Shown: positions 33,186 through 37,446 of the stretch, piece after piece
Position numbering within the stretch: the first letter of the stretch is position 1
How the letters are laid out: each line of letters opens with the position of its first letter
Origin: Meiothermus luteus
GTDB taxonomy: Bacteria; Deinococcota; Deinococci; Deinococcales; Thermaceae
DNA: 37,446 nt
Direction of reading: 5' to 3'
NCBI RefSeq assembly: GCF_003574085.1
Contig: NZ_QWKZ01000016.1
Span: 1 to 37,446, forward strand
Made by a program: the position numbers and the translations under genes
The notes under the pieces: model-generated
The model's database searches: none
What the model saw: only the letters and a program-made list of their open reading frames with translations
Told to the model about the DNA's origin: nothing

Positions 33186-33291
33186 CTCGGCCACCTAGCC
33201 TTTCTACAAAGGATTTACCACAGTTTACGCCGCGGTTTACGGACTTTCACCAGCCTACCCTGGGTCCATGAGAAATCGCTATCAAAGTAGG

Positions 33292-34859
<1,568 letters not shown>

Positions 34860-34868
34860 GAGGGTTCC

Positions 34869-35471
34869 TTACGAAGCACTGCCCTTCAACAAAGCCCTGA
34901 GCTCCCCATAAAGCCTGCGGGTCTCCTCCGGGTATCTCCCATAACCACCATACTTCACCACAATCTGGGCCGCCTGCTTACCCAACCCGGCCTGCTTCAG
35001 GCGCTCCAACAGGCGGTCTATGAGCACCTGGGGCTCGAGCTTCTCCGGGGACGAAGGCCCCTGAACGCCCTCCGAAAGCGTCTGGGGGTCACCGGCCAGC
35101 TCCTGGTCAACCCAACGTTTTTCTCCGGCCAAAAACCGCCCCACCCCAAACTTGAGCGCGGCCTGCCTCAGGGCGTCGGCAAAAGCGGCCTGAAGGCTCT
35201 CTCCTTCGCCCACGTCCTCCTTGGAAACCCCCTGGATGGTGAGCCTACACTTCACTGCGTACCGCCCTCCAGCCCCCGGGGCCTGGAGCAGCTCGTAGCG
35301 GTCCTGCCAGCCTTGGGGTCCTACCACCTCGTCCAAGCGGTCCATCACAGCCTGCGCATCCACGCAACGGGCCAGGAGCACGCGCTTTCCATCCTTGGAA
35401 ACAGCCTCCACCCGCCAGCCCAGGTCCTCCGGAGGGAAGGGATCACCCAGCATCTGCCAAAGCTCATCCAT
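34869..35471 (-). CDS. DdrA/Rad52-family single-strand DNA end-binding protein
   Basis: Likely member of the Rad52/DdrA group, in which Deinococcus DdrA binds and protects DNA 3' ends after radiation damage; 200 residues from ATG 35471. A TTG at 35504 is less likely because the TAAAAT box sits 8 nt before ATG 35471. Evidence: the Rad52-like N-terminal half with 'LGWRVEAVSKDGKRVLLARCVDAQAVMDRLDEVVGPQGWQ', 'YAVKCRLTIQGVSKEDVGEGES' and 'AFADALRQAALKFGVGRFL', which is the core strand-helix pattern of the family. The C-terminal part ('LIDRLLERLKQAGLGKQAAQIVVKYGGYG') is helical and may mediate multimer contacts. First gene of the unit with the phosphoesterase and rsmA. Confidence 0.78.
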   Translation of the reverse strand: MDELWQMLGDPFPPEDLGWRVEAVSKDGKRVLLARCVDAQAVMDRLDEVVGPQGWQDRYELLQAPGAGGRYAVKCRLTIQGVSKEDVGEGESLQAAFADALRQAALKFGVGRFLAGEKRWVDQELAGDPQTLSEGVQGPSSPEKLEPQVLIDRLLERLKQAGLGKQAAQIVVKYGGYGRYPEETRRLYGELRALLKGSAS

Positions 35472-35479
35472 TGAGCCGT

Positions 35480-35485
35480 ATTTTA
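35480..35485 (-). promoter_or_regulatory. -10 box of the ddrA-like gene (near-leaderless)
   Basis: TAAAAT on the minus strand, 8 nt before the ATG at 35471. No palindrome resembling the Deinococcus radiation-response motif was noticed. Confidence 0.4.
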
Positions 35486-35522
35486 GCAAGAAGCCGCAGG
35501 CCAAGGCGAAATCCCAGGGCGC

Positions 35523-37446
35523 TCACACAGCTACCCGGCCCCGCAGCTCCTCGTTGGGCAGGCCGACGACAAAGCCGAAGGAAACCAGGACGAACAAGGC
35601 CGCGTAGAGGAATATATCCCGCTCGGCGTTGGTGATGCCCTGATTGAGGGCCTCGTGGAGCTTGCGCTTGGTCTCTTCCAGCCGCTCCACCACCTGCTGC
35701 GGCACCTCTTCCAAGGCTTTCTGCTCCGCGGCCGCCAAGCTCTCGCGTAGGGTCTGCACCGTCTTATCCAAAGCGGCGGCCTGGGCCTTGCGCAGCCCCT
35801 CCCGCAGCGAGGACAGGGCCTGCTCCAAAGCCCGGGCCTGAGCCCGCGCCAGCTCGGCCCGGAGCTGGGCGATGGCTTGTTGGGTTGCCGCAGCTTCGGC
35901 CTGAGCGACCTGGTTCTCTAAGGCTGCCCGCACCTGGGCCAGCACCATCGGCCGGGCCTCGGCAGGGGGCGGGTTATCCAGCAAACCCCGAAGACGGGGG
36001 TCTAGCCCGGGGGTGGCTAGAAGCGCCTGCTTGGCTTGCTCGTTGCCCTGTAGGGCGGCCTCGAGCCAGCCCAGGGTCTGCTGCACCCGGGCCCGCACCT
36101 GGGCGGCCACCCCCCCTTGGGGAATCCGGCTTTTGAACTCGGCGGGAACCTGGGGATCTTGTTGCACGGCCCAGTAGGCCTGGGAATCCCCTTTTAGGGC
36201 TGCCACGAGGAGCCGCTCTAGAGCGTGGAACCGCGCCGGTATGCCCCCCTTCACCAGCTTGGCCTTGTACTCCTCCGGCAGGCTGGGGTCCTGCATCAGC
36301 TCTGCATAGGCCCCCTCATCCCCCTTTAGCGCCGCTACCATCAGCCGCTCTAACCGCGCAAACTGCGCCGGTATGCCCCCCTTCACCAGCTCTCCTTTGA
36401 CTTCTGAGGGCACTTGGGCGTCCTGCATCAGGGCCTCGTAGGCCTGGACATCACCCTTGAGGGCGGCCACAAGCTGGGCCTCGAGCCTCGCGAACTGCTC
36501 ATCCAGGTTGAGCCCGGCGGCCCCCTCGCTGCGCTGAACCAGCGCCCCAGGCTTGCAAGAGGCGTTCTCCGGGAAAACCCTGCAAGTCTCGGCGGTCAGG
36601 TGGTGGGTGAGCACCGTGCCCAAGAGGGCAATGCCAATGGTGGAACCAATCTGGCGCATGAGCTGGGTAAAGGCCGTGGCCGAACCCAGCCGCTCGGGGG
36701 GCACGTTGTTCTGAGCGGCAATCTGCAAAAGCGACTGGGCCGGGCCCAACCCGAGCCCAAGCAGGAAGAAGAACAGCACCGCCAACCACAAAGGGGTCTC
36801 TACACTAAGCAGGAAGTGCAGGGTCAGGAAGGTCGCCAGCAGCCAAAGCGTTCCCACCAGCAAAAGGGGCTTGAAGCGGCCCATCCGCCCCGAAAGCACC
36901 CCACTGCTGCTGGCCCCAAGCACCACCCCTAAGGTGAGGGGCAACACCGTCACCCCTGAGGCCGAGGCCGAAACCCCCTTGACTACCTGGAGGTAGAGCG
37001 GGAGAAAGGCCACCGCGCCCAAAAAGGCCGGACCGAAGAAAAAGGTCGCCGCCGAGGCCAGGCTAAAAGTGCGCACCCGCAGGAGGGAGAGGTCAAAAAG
37101 CGGGTGCGGCTGGCGGTTTTGCGACCAGACCCAAAGGACCAAGGACAAGGCACTCAGGACGAACAAGCCCAGGATAGGGGCGCTCAGCCAAGGGTAGGTG
37201 CTGCCCCCCCAGGAGAAGGCCAGCATCAGGGGCACGGTCCACAGGGCCAGCAAAAAGGCGCCCAGGAAATCAAAGGGTTCCCGGCGCTCCGGGGAAAGGC
37301 GCGGCATGTAGCGCAGAATAAAGGCAAGCGCCACCACGCCTACCGGCATGTTGATGTAGAAGACCCAGTGCCAGGAGAGGTGGTCGGTAAGCACCCCCCC
37401 AAGCCAGGGACCCACCGCGCTGCTCACCCCAAAGACGGCCCCGAAA
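35523..37446 (-). CDS. DHA2-type MFS exporter (EmrB/QacA-like) with giant insert before the last TM (5' part outside window)
   Basis: Proton-driven multidrug exporter; the frame runs off the right edge, so the first four or so TM segments are missing. Visible residues, numbered from 37427, start in motif C ('AVGPWLGGVLTDHLSWHWVFYINMPVG', typical of DHA2 TM5) and continue through about eight further hydrophobic segments to about residue 276. The region 280-605 is soluble: three 44-residue repeats (311-354, 355-398, 399-442; consensus 'FxxLExLxVAALKGDxxAY' to 'KGGIPA'), a degenerate fourth copy (about 448-485), then an Ala/Gln/Arg/Glu-rich coiled coil (about 490-600). It ends with one TM ('IFLYAALFVLVSFGFVVGLP') and a short tail. 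The normal TM13-TM14 loop is tens of residues, not over 300. It probably sits outside the membrane. Confidence 0.88.
   Translation of the reverse strand, partial: FGAVFGVSSAVGPWLGGVLTDHLSWHWVFYINMPVGVVALAFILRYMPRLSPERREPFDFLGAFLLALWTVPLMLAFSWGGSTYPWLSAPILGLFVLSALSLVLWVWSQNRQPHPLFDLSLLRVRTFSLASAATFFFGPAFLGAVAFLPLYLQVVKGVSASASGVTVLPLTLGVVLGASSSGVLSGRMGRFKPLLLVGTLWLLATFLTLHFLLSVETPLWLAVLFFFLLGLGLGPAQSLLQIAAQNNVPPERLGSATAFTQLMRQIGSTIGIALLGTVLTHHLTAETCRVFPENASCKPGALVQRSEGAAGLNLDEQFARLEAQLVAALKGDVQAYEALMQDAQVPSEVKGELVKGGIPAQFARLERLMVAALKGDEGAYAELMQDPSLPEEYKAKLVKGGIPARFHALERLLVAALKGDSQAYWAVQQDPQVPAEFKSRIPQGGVAAQVRARVQQTLGWLEAALQGNEQAKQALLATPGLDPRLRGLLDNPPPAEARPMVLAQVRAALENQVAQAEAAATQQAIAQLRAELARAQARALEQALSSLREGLRKAQAAALDKTVQTLRESLAAAEQKALEEVPQQVVERLEETKRKLHEALNQGITNAERDIFLYAALFVLVSFGFVVGLPNEELRGRVAV
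36102..36497 (-). repeat. Three 132-bp in-frame tandem repeats in the DHA2 exporter gene
   Basis: Units at 36366-36497, 36234-36365 and 36102-36233, each coding 44 residues. A stretch of over 20 identical bases recurs exactly 132 bp apart (36235 and 36367 onward), indicating fairly recent duplication or gene conversion of the second and third boundary. A degenerate fourth unit follows. Confidence 0.85.

Noticed and set aside
36102-36497. 132-bp repeats considered as CRISPR or mobile repeat
   Set aside because: They are in-frame coding repeats without spacers, inside a single protein gene.

Overview
The window is a dense stretch (GC about 65%) of a Thermaceae chromosome, most likely the Meiothermus lineage rather than Thermus itself. 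This placement is an inference from gene content and protein style: an 854-residue ClpB, a RuvB very close to the Thermus protein, a pilP-like/pilQ pair, a DdrA/Rad52-like protein, and many genes whose -10 box lies only 6-10 nt before the start codon. I see no rRNA, tRNA, CRISPR array, insertion sequence or phage gene. No gap without a gene exceeds about 160 bp, and both window ends cut through genes.

Layout. 1-2284: end of a type IV pilus operon (pilP-like fragment, short pilQ). 2303-6137: SIS-domain isomerase-like protein, MFS transporter, the YchF ATPase and a DJ-1/PfpI-like protein without the usual cysteine. 6209-10608: exported LolA-like protein, exported S41 peptidase homologue, orphan GAF histidine kinase, TrmJ-type RNA methyltransferase. 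10754-15811: glycolate oxidase glcDEF followed by a MOFRL glycerate 2-kinase, a glycolate/glyoxylate salvage unit with a clear TTGACA-N17-TAGCTT promoter. 15825-20459: DtxR-family regulator and a TroABCD-like Mn/Zn ABC importer, translationally coupled. 20475-21607: two small envelope proteins. 21704-24928: argJ, long-form hpf, ftsE without ftsX, rhomboid protease. 24991-28535: heat-shock block (hsp20; clpB-trxC), both units behind a shared HAIR-like element and sigma-70 promoter. 28586-31015: DUF4388/pseudo-receiver protein, ruvB, small lipoprotein. 31105-35471: dNTPase, PfkB kinase, and a ddrA-like/metallophosphoesterase/rsmA operon. 35523 to the right edge: DHA2-type MFS exporter with a very large insert before its last membrane segment.

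Most interesting points: (1) the DHA2 exporter insert, with three 44-residue tandem repeats, a degenerate fourth and a long coiled coil; (2) the metal regulator, whose only Shine-Dalgarno-supported ATG is one base out of frame across a C8 tract, and both metal permeases ending in winged-helix-like domains; (3) paired HspR/HAIR-like elements at hsp20 and clpB-trxC; (4) CTCGAG occurring about 60 times, several-fold above base-composition expectation, in all reading frames and in gaps; (5) recurrent leaderless-type promoters; (6) several proteins of catalytic or signalling folds lacking canonical residues.
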